Assembly: GCA_041554435.1 (NCBI GenBank)
Contig: JBFFLX010000051.1
Coordinates: 1 to 21,442 of the forward strand
DNA length: 21,442 nt
From: BM524 sp041554435
GTDB lineage: Bacteria > Bacteroidota > Bacteroidia > Bacteroidales > F082
Direction: 5' to 3'
The position numbers were made by a program, and so were the translations under genes. Of this stretch, positions 6,774 through 14,368 are shown piece after piece; position 1 is the first letter of the stretch; each line of letters opens with the position of its first letter. The notes under the pieces are model-generated. The model ran no database searches and had not been told where the DNA came from. It worked only from the letters and a program-made list of their open reading frames with translations.

Positions 6774-7223
6774 ATGGGATCCAGAAAACATAATAGTGCA
6801 GAAAAGAGAAAAGAAGCACGTAAAACGCAATATATTGCACGTCTGCGCAATGTACCCACATCTCCCAGAAAGATGAGGTTAGTTGCCGACATGATTCGTG
6901 GTATGGATGTAGAACCTGCATTAGGAGTTCTACAACATTCTCCAAAAGAAGCATCTGAGCGTGTTTACAAACTTCTACGCTCGGCAATTGCCAACTGGGA
7001 AGTTAAGAATGAAGGTGCTCGTATTGAGGACAATCAACTATACATAAAGCAAATAATGGTAGATAGTGGCAGAATGCTGAAAAGAATCCAGCCAGCTCCG
7101 CAAGGTAGAGCTCACAGGATTAGAAAAAGATCTAACCATGTTACTATAATCCTTGGCAATCGTAGTCAGGAAGCTGTAGTTGAAGAAGTTAACGACACAA
7201 CAAAAGAGAATAATAATATTTAA
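6774..7223 (+). CDS. rplV: Large ribosomal subunit protein uL22, with extended termini
   Basis: The core, about residues 20-130, is clear L22: VPTSPRKMRLVADMIRGM near 27-44 and the tunnel-lining beta-hairpin DSGRMLKRIQPAPQGRAHRI at 97-116. L22 lines the exit tunnel, where macrolide-resistance changes arise in other bacteria. At 149 residues it is longer than E. coli L22 (110), with about 16 extra basic residues in front and a polar tail (VVEEVNDTTKENNNI) behind. Longer L22 forms are common in this phylum, so I read this as lineage-typical, not a fusion. rpsC follows after 11 bases. Confidence 0.95.
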   Translation: MGSRKHNSAEKRKEARKTQYIARLRNVPTSPRKMRLVADMIRGMDVEPALGVLQHSPKEASERVYKLLRSAIANWEVKNEGARIEDNQLYIKQIMVDSGRMLKRIQPAPQGRAHRIRKRSNHVTIILGNRSQEAVVEEVNDTTKENNNI

Positions 7224-7234
7224 GTAATATAAGA

Positions 7235-7948
7235 ATGGGACAAAAGACTAATCCAATAGGACTCAGATTAGGCATAATCAAAGGATGGGATTCATACTGG
7301 TATGGTGGAAAAGATTTTTCCAGCAAACTTGTTGAAGACGATAAAATCAGAAAATATCTGAACGCCCGTCTTTCAAAAGCAGGAGTTTCCAAGATAATGA
7401 TCGAAAGAACCCTAAAACTTGTTACTGTAACTATCAACACTGCACGTCCGGGAATTATTATCGGAAAAGGTGGCCAGGAAGTAGATAAACTTAAAGAAGA
7501 GTTGAAAAAACTTACCGGCAAAGATGTACAGATCAATATTTCGGAGATTAAAAGACCAGAATTAGACGCTAACCTAGTTGCCAACGCTATTGCAAGGCAA
7601 ATCGAAGGCAGGGTATCTTTCCGTAGAGCTATTAAAACTTCTATTGCATCAAGTATGCGCTTGGGTGCTGAAGGTATTAAGGTTCTTATATCGGGACGTC
7701 TTGGCGGAGCTGAAATGGCTCGTACCGAGCAATATAAAGAAGGTCGTGTCCCATTGCATACACTTCGTGCAAATATTGATTATTCTCTTGTTGAAGCTCA
7801 TACTACCTATGGAAGAATAGGTATCAAAGTATGGATCTTCAAAGGAGAAATTTATGGCAAACCTGAATTGGTTCCAACCACTATTGGCGGAAGTAATAAA
7901 CGCGAAAGTGCCGGACCAAAAGGGGGAAGACAAAGAAGAAGAAGGTAA
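7235..7948 (+). CDS. rpsC: Small ribosomal subunit protein uS3
   Basis: The 237-residue protein is standard S3. It starts MGQKTNPIGLRLG, then has a KH RNA-binding domain whose GKGG loop is at 77-80, and a C-terminal half with GRLGGAEMAR and HTLRANIDYSLVEAHTTYG. S3 lies at the mRNA entry tunnel and contributes to its helicase activity. The C-terminal end is a run of arginines (GGRQRRRR), common in this phylum. It lies 11 bases after rplV and 30 before rplP. Confidence 0.97.
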   Translation: MGQKTNPIGLRLGIIKGWDSYWYGGKDFSSKLVEDDKIRKYLNARLSKAGVSKIMIERTLKLVTVTINTARPGIIIGKGGQEVDKLKEELKKLTGKDVQINISEIKRPELDANLVANAIARQIEGRVSFRRAIKTSIASSMRLGAEGIKVLISGRLGGAEMARTEQYKEGRVPLHTLRANIDYSLVEAHTTYGRIGIKVWIFKGEIYGKPELVPTTIGGSNKRESAGPKGGRQRRRR

Positions 7949-7978
7949 TTTAAATTGTAATTTTAAAAGTTAAATAGG

Positions 7979-8398
7979 ATGTTACAACCTAAAAGGACTA
8001 AATATAGGAAGCAGCAAAAAGGAAAAATGAAAGGTAATGCCCAACGCGGACATCAACTTGCATTTGGATCATTTGGAATCAAAACTATGGAAGAAGCATG
8101 GATTACTTCCCGCCAGATAGAAGCTGCCAGACAGGCTGTTACACGTAAAATGAAACGTGAAGGACAAATTTGGATTAGAATCTTCCCCGATAAACCTGTT
8201 ACGAAAAAACCTGCAGAGGTACGTATGGGTAAAGGTAAAGGTGCTCCCGAATATTTCGTAGCCAGGGTTACACCAGGCAGAATTTTATTCGAAGCAGAAG
8301 GAGTTCCTGTTGAGATTGCTAAAGAAGCACTCAGATTGGCTGCTCAAAAACTGCCTGTCTTAACTAAATTTATTGTAAGAAGAGATTACACTGCTTAA
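7979..8398 (+). CDS. rplP: Large ribosomal subunit protein uL16
   Basis: The 139-residue protein matches L16 (136 in E. coli). MLQPKRTKYRKQQKGKMKG, RQIEAARQAVTRKMKREG and IRIFPDKPVTKKPAEVRMGKGKG are diagnostic. L16 is a late-assembling protein that positions the A-site tRNA elbow on the 50S. It is 11 bases before rpmC, in the conserved order rpsC-rplP-rpmC-rpsQ. Confidence 0.97.
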   Translation: MLQPKRTKYRKQQKGKMKGNAQRGHQLAFGSFGIKTMEEAWITSRQIEAARQAVTRKMKREGQIWIRIFPDKPVTKKPAEVRMGKGKGAPEYFVARVTPGRILFEAEGVPVEIAKEALRLAAQKLPVLTKFIVRRDYTA

Positions 8399-8409
8399 TA
8401 TATAATAAG

Positions 8410-8616
8410 ATGAAACAGGAAGTAGTAAAAGAACTTAGCACAGCGGATATCAAGGATAGACTTGACGAAGAAAGAAAACTTCTCGTTCGCATGAAATTAA
8501 ATCACGCGGTTTCTCCACTGGAAAATCCTAATCAGATTAAGGAGAAAAGAAAAACCATTGCCAGAATGGAAACCGAATTGAGAAAAAGAATCCTTGAAGA
8601 AAATAATAATAAGTAA
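8410..8616 (+). CDS. rpmC: Large ribosomal subunit protein uL29
   Basis: The 68-residue, highly charged, mostly helical protein has the two-helix pattern of L29: KELSTADIKDRLDEERKLLVRMK, then LENPNQIKEKRKTIARMETELRKR. L29 sits beside L23 at the exit site. The length is normal (63 in E. coli) and the position between rplP and rpsQ is invariant in bacteria. Confidence 0.94.
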   Translation: MKQEVVKELSTADIKDRLDEERKLLVRMKLNHAVSPLENPNQIKEKRKTIARMETELRKRILEENNNK

Positions 8617-8623
8617 TCAGGTG

Positions 8624-8881
8624 ATGGAAAAAAGAAACCTCAGAAAAGAAAGAACAGGGATTGTTGTTAGCAACAAAATGGATAAATCCATTGTTGTACA
8701 AATCGAACGTAGATTCAAACATCCTGTGTATGGCAAATATGTTAAGAAATCTAACAAATTTGTAGCTCACGACGAAAAAAACGATTGTAATATCGGTGAT
8801 ACCGTTCGTATAATGGAAACCAGACCATTGAGCAAAAACAAAAACTGGAGATTGATTGAAATAATAGAAAGAGCTAAATAA
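8624..8881 (+). CDS. rpsQ: Small ribosomal subunit protein uS17
   Basis: The 85-residue protein is full-length S17 (84 in E. coli), an OB-fold primary 16S binder in the 30S body. RKERTGIVVSNKMDKSIVV and HPVYGKYVKKSNKFVAHDE are family motifs. The frame is open ten codons further upstream into rpmC, but I start at the ATG at 8624 because MEKRNLRKERTG is the conserved N-terminus and it leaves a 7-base gap. A GTG at 8621 is a less likely alternative. rplN begins 2 bases after the stop. Confidence 0.95.
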   Translation: MEKRNLRKERTGIVVSNKMDKSIVVQIERRFKHPVYGKYVKKSNKFVAHDEKNDCNIGDTVRIMETRPLSKNKNWRLIEIIERAK

Positions 8882-8883
8882 CA

Positions 8884-9252
8884 ATGATACAACAAGAATC
8901 AAGACTTGCTGTTGCTGATAACAGTGGTGCAAAAGAGGTGCTCTGTATAAGAGTGCTTGGCGGTACAAAAAAACGCTATGCTCGTGTAGGCGACCAGATC
9001 GTTGTAACCGTTAAACATGCCCTTCCGTCAGGAAATATAAAAAAGGGTACAGTTACTAAGGGCGTTATCGTTAGAACACGAAAAGAAATCAGAAGAAATG
9101 ATGGTTCCTACATCCGCTTCGATGACAATGCAGTTGTATTACTGAATGCCACTGGTGAAATGATAGGAACTCGTATTTTTGGCCCTGTGGCCCGTGAACT
9201 ACGCGACAAACAGTATATGAAAATTGTATCACTCGCACCTGAAGTGCTTTAA
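8884..9252 (+). CDS. rplN: Large ribosomal subunit protein uL14
   Basis: The 122-residue protein begins MIQQESRLAVADNSGAKEVLCIRVLGG, the L14 signature, and contains IRFDDNAVVLLN and GTRIFGPVARELR near the end. L14 lies on the 50S interface, forms bridges with 16S rRNA and binds the silencing factor RsfS. It starts 2 bases after rpsQ and is the first gene of the E. coli spc operon equivalent, but here there is no gap or promoter to mark an operon boundary. Confidence 0.97.
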   Translation: MIQQESRLAVADNSGAKEVLCIRVLGGTKKRYARVGDQIVVTVKHALPSGNIKKGTVTKGVIVRTRKEIRRNDGSYIRFDDNAVVLLNATGEMIGTRIFGPVARELRDKQYMKIVSLAPEVL

Positions 9253-9264
9253 AAAATAGTTTTT

Positions 9265-9585
9265 ATGACTAAGTTGAACATAAAAAAAGGTGACAATGTA
9301 ATGGTTATTGCCGGAAACAGCAAAGGACAATCAGGAAGAGTTTTGGTTGTTGATAAAGCAAAAGGCAGAGCCATTGTTGAAGGTGTGAATTTAATTTCAA
9401 AGCACACCAAGCCAAATGCTGACAATCCAAAAGGTGGAATAGTTAAACAAGAAGCAGGAGTTAACGTGTCTAACCTTATGGTAATTGATGGTACAGGGAA
9501 ACCTACCAGAACTGGAAAAAAGAAAGATGAAAAATCTGGAAAAACTGTTCGTTTTTCCAAAAAATCAGGGGAGGTAATCAAGTAA
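9265..9585 (+). CDS. rplX: Large ribosomal subunit protein uL24
   Basis: The 106-residue protein has the N-terminal KOW motif (NIKKGDNVMVIAGNSKGQSGRV, about residues 5-25) and the following GVNLISKHTKPN stretch of L24, an assembly initiator near the tunnel exit. Its final codon reads TAA at 9583-9585, and the last base is also the first base of the rplE ATG, so rplE translation is probably coupled to it. A good Shine-Dalgarno sequence for rplE lies inside its 3' end. Confidence 0.95.
   Translation: MTKLNIKKGDNVMVIAGNSKGQSGRVLVVDKAKGRAIVEGVNLISKHTKPNADNPKGGIVKQEAGVNVSNLMVIDGTGKPTRTGKKKDEKSGKTVRFSKKSGEVIK
9568..9575 (+). promoter_or_regulatory. Shine-Dalgarno-like site for rplE inside rplX
   Basis: GGGGAGGT ends 9 bases before the rplE ATG at 9585, within the last codons of rplX. 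It is one of only three strong purine-rich ribosome binding sites I see in the whole cluster, and it accompanies a one-base TAATG overlap. Confidence 0.6.
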
Positions 9586-10142
9586 TGGAATATCAACCGA
9601 GATTAAGAAAAAAGTATCAGGAAGAAATAATTCCTGAATTAACCAAACAGTTTGGTTATAAAAGCAATATGCAAGTGCCAAAAATCCTGAAAATTGCAAT
9701 CAATCAGGGTATTGGTGAAGCTTTAACTGATAAGAAGTTAATAGACTCAGGTATTGACGAACTAACTGCCCTTACTGGTCAGAAAGCAGTTGCTACTATA
9801 TCGAAAAAAGACGTATCAAACTTTAAGTTACGTAGAGGAAATCCTATTGGAGTAAGAGTTACTTTAAGAGGTGACAAAATGTACGAATTCCTTGATCGTC
9901 TTGTTTCTGTAGCCCTTCCTCGAGTAAGAGACTTTAGAGGTATCAACGATAAAGGTTTCGACGGACGTGGAAATTATTCTTTCGGTGTACCGGAACAAAT
10001 TATCTTCCCCGAAATAAATATTGATAAGGTAAACAAAATCAATGGTATGGATATAACTATAGTTACTTCTGCTCCTAATGATAATGAAGCCTTGTCATTA
10101 CTTAAAGAATTCGGACTACCATTTAAAAATCAAAAAAAATAG
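9585..10142 (+). CDS. rplE: Large ribosomal subunit protein uL5
   Basis: The 185-residue protein matches L5 (179 in E. coli), which binds 5S rRNA in the central protuberance and touches P-site tRNA. Conserved segments include VPKILKIAINQGIGEA, FKLRRGNPIGVRVTLRG and RDFRGINDKGFDGRGNYSFG. It overlaps the rplX stop by one base and has a purine-rich site 9 bases upstream. rpsN follows after 6 bases. Confidence 0.97.
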   Translation: MEYQPRLRKKYQEEIIPELTKQFGYKSNMQVPKILKIAINQGIGEALTDKKLIDSGIDELTALTGQKAVATISKKDVSNFKLRRGNPIGVRVTLRGDKMYEFLDRLVSVALPRVRDFRGINDKGFDGRGNYSFGVPEQIIFPEINIDKVNKINGMDITIVTSAPNDNEALSLLKEFGLPFKNQKK

Positions 10143-10148
10143 ATACTC

Positions 10149-10418
10149 ATGGCAAAAGAGTCAATGAAAGCGCGTGAGCGCAAAAGACAAAAAATGGTTG
10201 AGAAATATGCTGCTAAGCGTGAACAACTAAAAAAGGAGGGCGATTATGATGCACTTCAAAAGTTACCACGTAACGCTTCACCAGTGCGCTTACATAATCG
10301 TTGTGAACTTTCTGGCCGACCAAAAGGTTATATGAGACAATTTGGGGTTTCACGTATAAACTTTAGGGAATTAGCCCTTAATGGTTTAATCCCTGGAATA
10401 AAAAAGACCAGTTGGTAA
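10149..10418 (+). CDS. rpsN: Small ribosomal subunit protein uS14, zinc-free long form
   Basis: The 89-residue protein is the longer, zinc-independent type of S14. It has an N-terminal basic helix (MKARERKRQKMVEKYAAKRE) and the C-terminal NRCELSGRPKGYMRQFGVSRI. Only one cysteine is present (residue 52), where the zinc-binding form has two CxxC pairs. S14 is a late 30S head protein. It keeps its spc-type position between rplE and rpsH. Confidence 0.96.
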   Translation: MAKESMKARERKRQKMVEKYAAKREQLKKEGDYDALQKLPRNASPVRLHNRCELSGRPKGYMRQFGVSRINFRELALNGLIPGIKKTSW

Positions 10419-10443
10419 TTTTAATTTTAAAAAGAAGAAGAAG

Positions 10444-10842
10444 ATGATTACCGATCCAATAGCAGATTTTTTAACTAGAGTCAGGAATGCAGTTTCTGCA
10501 AATCACCGTATGGTAGAAGTACCTGCCTCAAATTTAAAAAAAGACATCACAAAAATCCTTTTTGAAAAAGGTTATATTTTAAACTACAAGTTTGAAGATA
10601 ATTCAAATCAGGGTACTATTAAAATAGCCCTTAAATATCATCCGGTAACTAAAATATCGGCAATCAGCAAACTTGAACGCGTATCTACTCCGGGATTACG
10701 TAAATATGTTAATTCCGAAGAGCTTCCACGAGTTATGAACGGTCTTGGTATTGCTATCATGACCACATCTAAAGGTGTTATAACTGATAAAGAAGCTCGC
10801 AAACTTAAAGTAGGTGGCGAAGTAATTTGTTATGTAAGTTAA
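10444..10842 (+). CDS. rpsH: Small ribosomal subunit protein uS8
   Basis: The 132-residue protein begins MITDPIADFLTRVRNA, the S8 signature, and ends with GVITDKEARKLKVGGEVICYV, also diagnostic. S8 binds the central domain of 16S rRNA and organises the platform. In E. coli it represses the spc operon by binding near the rplX-rplE junction; nothing I can recognise as that site is present here. The start sits behind a purine-rich AAGAAGAAGAAG run (10432-10443) that is not a proper Shine-Dalgarno sequence. Confidence 0.97.
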   Translation: MITDPIADFLTRVRNAVSANHRMVEVPASNLKKDITKILFEKGYILNYKFEDNSNQGTIKIALKYHPVTKISAISKLERVSTPGLRKYVNSEELPRVMNGLGIAIMTTSKGVITDKEARKLKVGGEVICYVS

Positions 10843-10845
10843 AAC

Positions 10846-10850
10846 AGGAG
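10846..10850 (+). promoter_or_regulatory. Shine-Dalgarno AGGAG for rplF
   Basis: AGGAG lies 8 bases before the rplF ATG at 10859, just after the rpsH stop. This is good spacing for a functional site, and uncommon in this gene cluster. Confidence 0.6.
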
Positions 10851-10858
10851 ATAGATCA

Positions 10859-11413
10859 ATGTCAAGAATAGGAAAATTACCAATAGCAATTCCGAGTGGT
10901 GTTGAGGTTAAAGTTAGCGATACTAACCGTGTTACTGTAAAAGGTAAATTAGGTGAACTCGAACAACTTGTTGACCCTGCAATTAGTATTAAAAATGAAG
11001 ATAGTACAATCACTTTAGAACGTGCTACTGAAAGTAAAGAACATAAGTCGAAACACGGACTTTACCGTTCACTGATTGCCGGAATGATTAAAGGTGTGGA
11101 TGAAGGATATACAGCAGTTTTAGAATTGGTGGGGGTAGGTTATAAAGCCGATGCTCAAGGTCAATTATTAGAATTAGCACTTGGATATTCACACCATATT
11201 TATTTGCAACTTCCACCCGAAGTTAAAATTGAAACCGTTACCGAAAGAGGTAAAAACCCTCTTATAAAATTATCATGTGTTGACAAACAACTCATTGGTC
11301 AGGTGGCGGCTAAGATACGGTCGTTCCGTAAACCTGAACCTTATAAAGGAAAAGGTATCAAATTCCAGGGTGAAGTACTCAGAAGAAAAGATGGTAAAGC
11401 AGCAGCTAAATAA
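10859..11413 (+). CDS. rplF: Large ribosomal subunit protein uL6
   Basis: The 184-residue protein has the two-domain L6 layout. MSRIGKLPIAIPSGVEV opens the first domain; GYTAVLELVGVGYKADAQG and the C-terminal RSFRKPEPYKGKGIKF mark the second. L6 lies at the base of the L7/L12 stalk near the sarcin-ricin loop. It has a plausible Shine-Dalgarno sequence 8 bases upstream. The 32-base gap to rplR contains only short overlapping palindromes. Confidence 0.97.
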   Translation: MSRIGKLPIAIPSGVEVKVSDTNRVTVKGKLGELEQLVDPAISIKNEDSTITLERATESKEHKSKHGLYRSLIAGMIKGVDEGYTAVLELVGVGYKADAQGQLLELALGYSHHIYLQLPPEVKIETVTERGKNPLIKLSCVDKQLIGQVAAKIRSFRKPEPYKGKGIKFQGEVLRRKDGKAAAK

Positions 11414-11445
11414 TATATATCTGTTTAACAGGAAACCTGAATAAA

Positions 11446-11808
11446 ATGGGAGTAAAAAATAAAAAAGAATATCGCAGGCTTAGAATTAAGCAAAGGATCA
11501 GAAAGATAGTAAATGGTACATCAGAAAGACCTAGAATGAGCGTATTCAGAAGCAATAAGCAAATCTATGTTCAATTAATCGATGATGCAAATAGCCAAAC
11601 TATTGTTTCTGCTTCATCAAGAGAAAAAGAACTTGAAGGAGATAAAATGACAAAAATCGATCAGGCTAAACAAGTTGGAAAACTTGTTGCTAAGAAGGCC
11701 AAAGATAAAGGTATCGAAAATGTTGTTTTTGATAGAAACGGTTATTTATATCATGGCAGAGTAAAATCGTTAGCAGAGGCTGCCAGAGAAGAAGGACTTA
11801 AATTTTAA
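11446..11808 (+). CDS. rplR: Large ribosomal subunit protein uL18
   Basis: The 120-residue protein is normal L18 (117 in E. coli), which binds 5S rRNA with L5. GTSERPRMSVFRSNKQIYVQ and the C-terminal FDRNGYLYHGRVKSLAEAAREEGLKF are typical. rpsE follows 9 bases later behind a weak AAGGAA (11807-11812). Confidence 0.97.
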   Translation: MGVKNKKEYRRLRIKQRIRKIVNGTSERPRMSVFRSNKQIYVQLIDDANSQTIVSASSREKELEGDKMTKIDQAKQVGKLVAKKAKDKGIENVVFDRNGYLYHGRVKSLAEAAREEGLKF

Positions 11809-11817
11809 GGAAGAACT

Positions 11818-12336
11818 ATGTCAAACGCAAACGTAAAACGTGTTAAATCCAGCGAAATCGAATTTAAAGATAGACTGGTAAGCATTCAAAGAGTAACCAA
11901 AGTAACAAAGGGTGGTCGTACATTCAGTTTTTCGGCAATTGTAGTTGTTGGTAATGAAAACGGTGTTGTTGGATATGGCCTTGGTAAAGCAAAAGAAGTA
12001 ACTGCTGCTATTGCCAAAGGTATTGATGATGCAAAAAAACACCTTATTAATGTTCCTGTCATGAATGGAACTCTTCCTCATGAGCAAACCGGAAAATATA
12101 GTGGTGCCAGAATCTATATCAAGCCTGCTGCACCAGGAACCGGAGTTATTGCTGGTGGCGCCATGCGTGCTGTACTGGAAAGTGTTGGAGTAAAAGATGT
12201 ACTTGCCAAATCAAAAGGCTCATCTAACCCTCACTCAGTGGTTAAAGCAACAATTGATGCACTATCACAACTTAGAGATCCTTATACTGTGGCACAAATC
12301 CGTGGCGTGGAACTCGATACAGTTTTTAACGGATAA
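11818..12336 (+). CDS. rpsE: Small ribosomal subunit protein uS5
   Basis: The 172-residue protein has the N-terminal double-stranded-RNA-binding fold (about residues 15-80) with RVTKVTKGGRTFSFSA and GNENGVVGYGLGKAKEV. The loop around 25-33 is the region altered in spectinomycin-resistant mutants elsewhere. The C-terminal domain carries PAAPGTGVIAGGAMRAVLE. S5 acts in accuracy and at the mRNA entry with S3 and S4. Thirteen bases separate it from rpmD. Confidence 0.97.
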   Translation: MSNANVKRVKSSEIEFKDRLVSIQRVTKVTKGGRTFSFSAIVVVGNENGVVGYGLGKAKEVTAAIAKGIDDAKKHLINVPVMNGTLPHEQTGKYSGARIYIKPAAPGTGVIAGGAMRAVLESVGVKDVLAKSKGSSNPHSVVKATIDALSQLRDPYTVAQIRGVELDTVFNG

Positions 12337-12349
12337 TTTAATTAGAGAA

Positions 12350-12529
12350 ATGAAAAAATTAAGAATCACACAAGTTAGAAGTGTAATCAACAGACCCCTT
12401 CGTCAAAAAAGGACTATGATAGCACTCGGCATAAAAAAACTAAATCACTCAAACGAACTTGAGGCAACTCCTCAGGTATTGGGAATGATTAGTAAAGTTA
12501 GTCACTTAGTGAAGGTTGAAGAAATTTAA
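12350..12529 (+). CDS. rpmD: Large ribosomal subunit protein uL30
   Basis: The 59-residue protein matches L30 (59 in E. coli), a small 50S protein absent from some bacteria. MKKLRITQVRSVINRP, the KRTMIALGIKKLN helix and the GMISKVSHLVKVEE end are diagnostic. The frame stays open far upstream inside rpsE, but the ATG at 12350 restores the family N-terminus and length and lies 13 bases after the rpsE stop, so the longer reading is rejected. Confidence 0.95.
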   Translation: MKKLRITQVRSVINRPLRQKRTMIALGIKKLNHSNELEATPQVLGMISKVSHLVKVEEI

Positions 12530-12541
12530 AAATATTAAACG

Positions 12542-12988
12542 ATGGATTTAAGCAATCTTAAACCTGCTCAAGGTTCTACAAAAAATAGAAAACGTATTGG
12601 ACGTGGCGAAGGCTCCGGACATGGCGGTACTGCTACCAAAGGTCATAAAGGAGCGCAGTCGAGATCAGGATATAAAAGAAAAATAGGTTTTGAAGGTGGT
12701 CAAATGCCACTTTACAGAAGGGTTCCTAAATTTGGATTTAAAAATATTAACCGTAAAGATTATCACGGTATTAATATTGAAGTAATTCAGAAACTTGCTG
12801 ATGAAAAGAAAATCACTACTTTCACTCCGGAAGTATTCGTGGAAAACGGATTAGCTTCTAAAAAAGATCTTATTAAGATCTTAGGAATGGGTGAACTTTC
12901 AGCAACCGTTGAGGTTAGTGCTCACGCATTTTCCAAAACAGCATCTGAAGCTATTGAATCTAAAGGAGGTAAAGCCACAAAAATTTAA
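12542..12988 (+). CDS. rplO: Large ribosomal subunit protein uL15
   Basis: The 148-residue protein has the L15 layout. A glycine- and lysine-rich N-terminal extension (GRGEGSGHGGTATKGHKG, about 21-38) threads into 23S rRNA; GFEGGQMPLYRRVPKFGF follows, then a compact C-terminal domain. L15 is a late 50S assembly protein. It is followed 6 bases later by secY, the usual gene order. Confidence 0.97.
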   Translation: MDLSNLKPAQGSTKNRKRIGRGEGSGHGGTATKGHKGAQSRSGYKRKIGFEGGQMPLYRRVPKFGFKNINRKDYHGINIEVIQKLADEKKITTFTPEVFVENGLASKKDLIKILGMGELSATVEVSAHAFSKTASEAIESKGGKATKI

Positions 12989-12994
12989 AACTTA

Positions 12995-14353
12995 ATGAAG
13001 AAGTTAATAGAAACCATAAGGAATATAAATAAAATTGAGGAGTTACGTAACCGTATCCTTTATACTCTAGGTATTTTACTTATCTATAGGTTAGGATCAT
13101 ACGTAGTTATTCCTGGAGTTGACCCGGGAATGCTTGCCAATTTGCAGAACCAAACAAGTAGCGGTCTTCTAGGCCTGCTTAATATGTTCTCAGGTGGTGC
13201 ATTTTCTAACGCTTCAATTTTTGCATTGGGTATTATGCCTTATATCTCAGCATCTATTGTTATACAGTTGCTCGGAATGGCTATCCCCTATTTTCAGCGC
13301 CTGCAACGTGAAGGCGAAAGTGGAAGAAGAAAAATCAATCAGATTACTCGTTATCTAACAGTAATTATTGTTGGTTTACAAGCACCTAGTTATATTGCTA
13401 ATCTTGTTTCTCAACTTCCTGCCGAAGCTATAACACCATTTAACCCCGCAATAACAAGTCCGAGTTTATTCTTTTGGATATCATCAACAATAATTCTTAT
13501 TGCTGGTACTTTGTTTGTTATGTGGCTTGGTGAAAAAATTACCGATAAAGGAATTGGTAACGGTATTTCATTAATTATCATGATTGGTATTATTGCCCGT
13601 TTACCTTTCGCATTATTCGGAGAATTTATTGCACGCGTTGAAGAACAAGGAGGTGGTTTGGTCTACTTCCTATTGGAAATAGTTGTCTTAATATTCGTTA
13701 TTTTGTTTACCATTGCACTTGTGCAGGGAACACGTAAAGTACCCGTACAATATGCCAAGAGAATTGTTGGTAACAAACAATATGGAGGAGTTAGACAATA
13801 TTTACCATTAAAAGTAAACTCAGCAGGTGTTATGCCTATCATCTTTGCTCAGGCAATTATGTTTTTACCTATTACATTAGTTGGATTCTCTGACTCTGAA
13901 ACTATGTCGAGCATAGCATCAGCATTCACCAACTTTACAGGTTTTTGGTATAACTTTACTTTCTTTATAATGATTATACTATTTACCTATTTCTATACAG
14001 CAATCACCATTAATCCAAATCAAATGGCTGACGACCTGAAGAAAAACGGTGGATTTATCCCTGGTGTTAAACCAGGAAAGAGAACTGCAGAATACTTAGA
14101 TAATATACTATCACGAATCACTCTTCCCGGATCAATATTCCTTGGAGTAGTGGCAATTATGCCTGCATTTGCAATGTTGGCAGGAGTAAATAGTCAATTT
14201 GCTCAATTTTATGGTGGTACTTCACTGCTTATTCTTGTTGGAGTTGTGCTCGATACTCTTCAACAAATTGAGAGTTATTTATTGATGCGTCATTATGACG
14301 GTCTTACAAAGTCAGGACGTATTAAAGGAAGATCATCAACATTTGGAATGTAA
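12995..14353 (+). CDS. secY: Preprotein translocase channel subunit SecY
   Basis: The 452-residue inner-membrane protein has about ten hydrophobic segments. TM1 is near 21-40, and the plug region near 55-70 includes GLLGLLNMFSGG; it is followed by the conserved ASIFALGIMPYISASIVIQ stretch near 73-91. GEKITDKGIGNGISLII (179-195) and the cytosolic loop NGGFIPGVKPGKRTAEYL (351-368), where SecA and ribosomes bind, are intact. SecY forms the SecYEG channel for export and membrane insertion. It lies 6 bases after rplO and 15 before map; adk, often next in other bacteria, is absent. Confidence 0.98.
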   Translation: MKKLIETIRNINKIEELRNRILYTLGILLIYRLGSYVVIPGVDPGMLANLQNQTSSGLLGLLNMFSGGAFSNASIFALGIMPYISASIVIQLLGMAIPYFQRLQREGESGRRKINQITRYLTVIIVGLQAPSYIANLVSQLPAEAITPFNPAITSPSLFFWISSTIILIAGTLFVMWLGEKITDKGIGNGISLIIMIGIIARLPFALFGEFIARVEEQGGGLVYFLLEIVVLIFVILFTIALVQGTRKVPVQYAKRIVGNKQYGGVRQYLPLKVNSAGVMPIIFAQAIMFLPITLVGFSDSETMSSIASAFTNFTGFWYNFTFFIMIILFTYFYTAITINPNQMADDLKKNGGFIPGVKPGKRTAEYLDNILSRITLPGSIFLGVVAIMPAFAMLAGVNSQFAQFYGGTSLLILVGVVLDTLQQIESYLLMRHYDGLTKSGRIKGRSSTFGM

Positions 14354-14368
14354 ACAGTTCGTCGTAGA

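Noticed and set aside
11421..11439. Overlapping small palindromes (CTGTTTAACAG and CAGGAAACCTG) in the rplF-rplR gap
   Set aside because: Stems of 4-5 pairs, mutually exclusive and without a T-run. Too weak to call a terminator or operator.
12197..12349. Upstream open extension of rpmD inside rpsE
   Set aside because: Out-of-frame reading of conserved rpsE. The ATG at 12350 restores the normal 59-residue L30.
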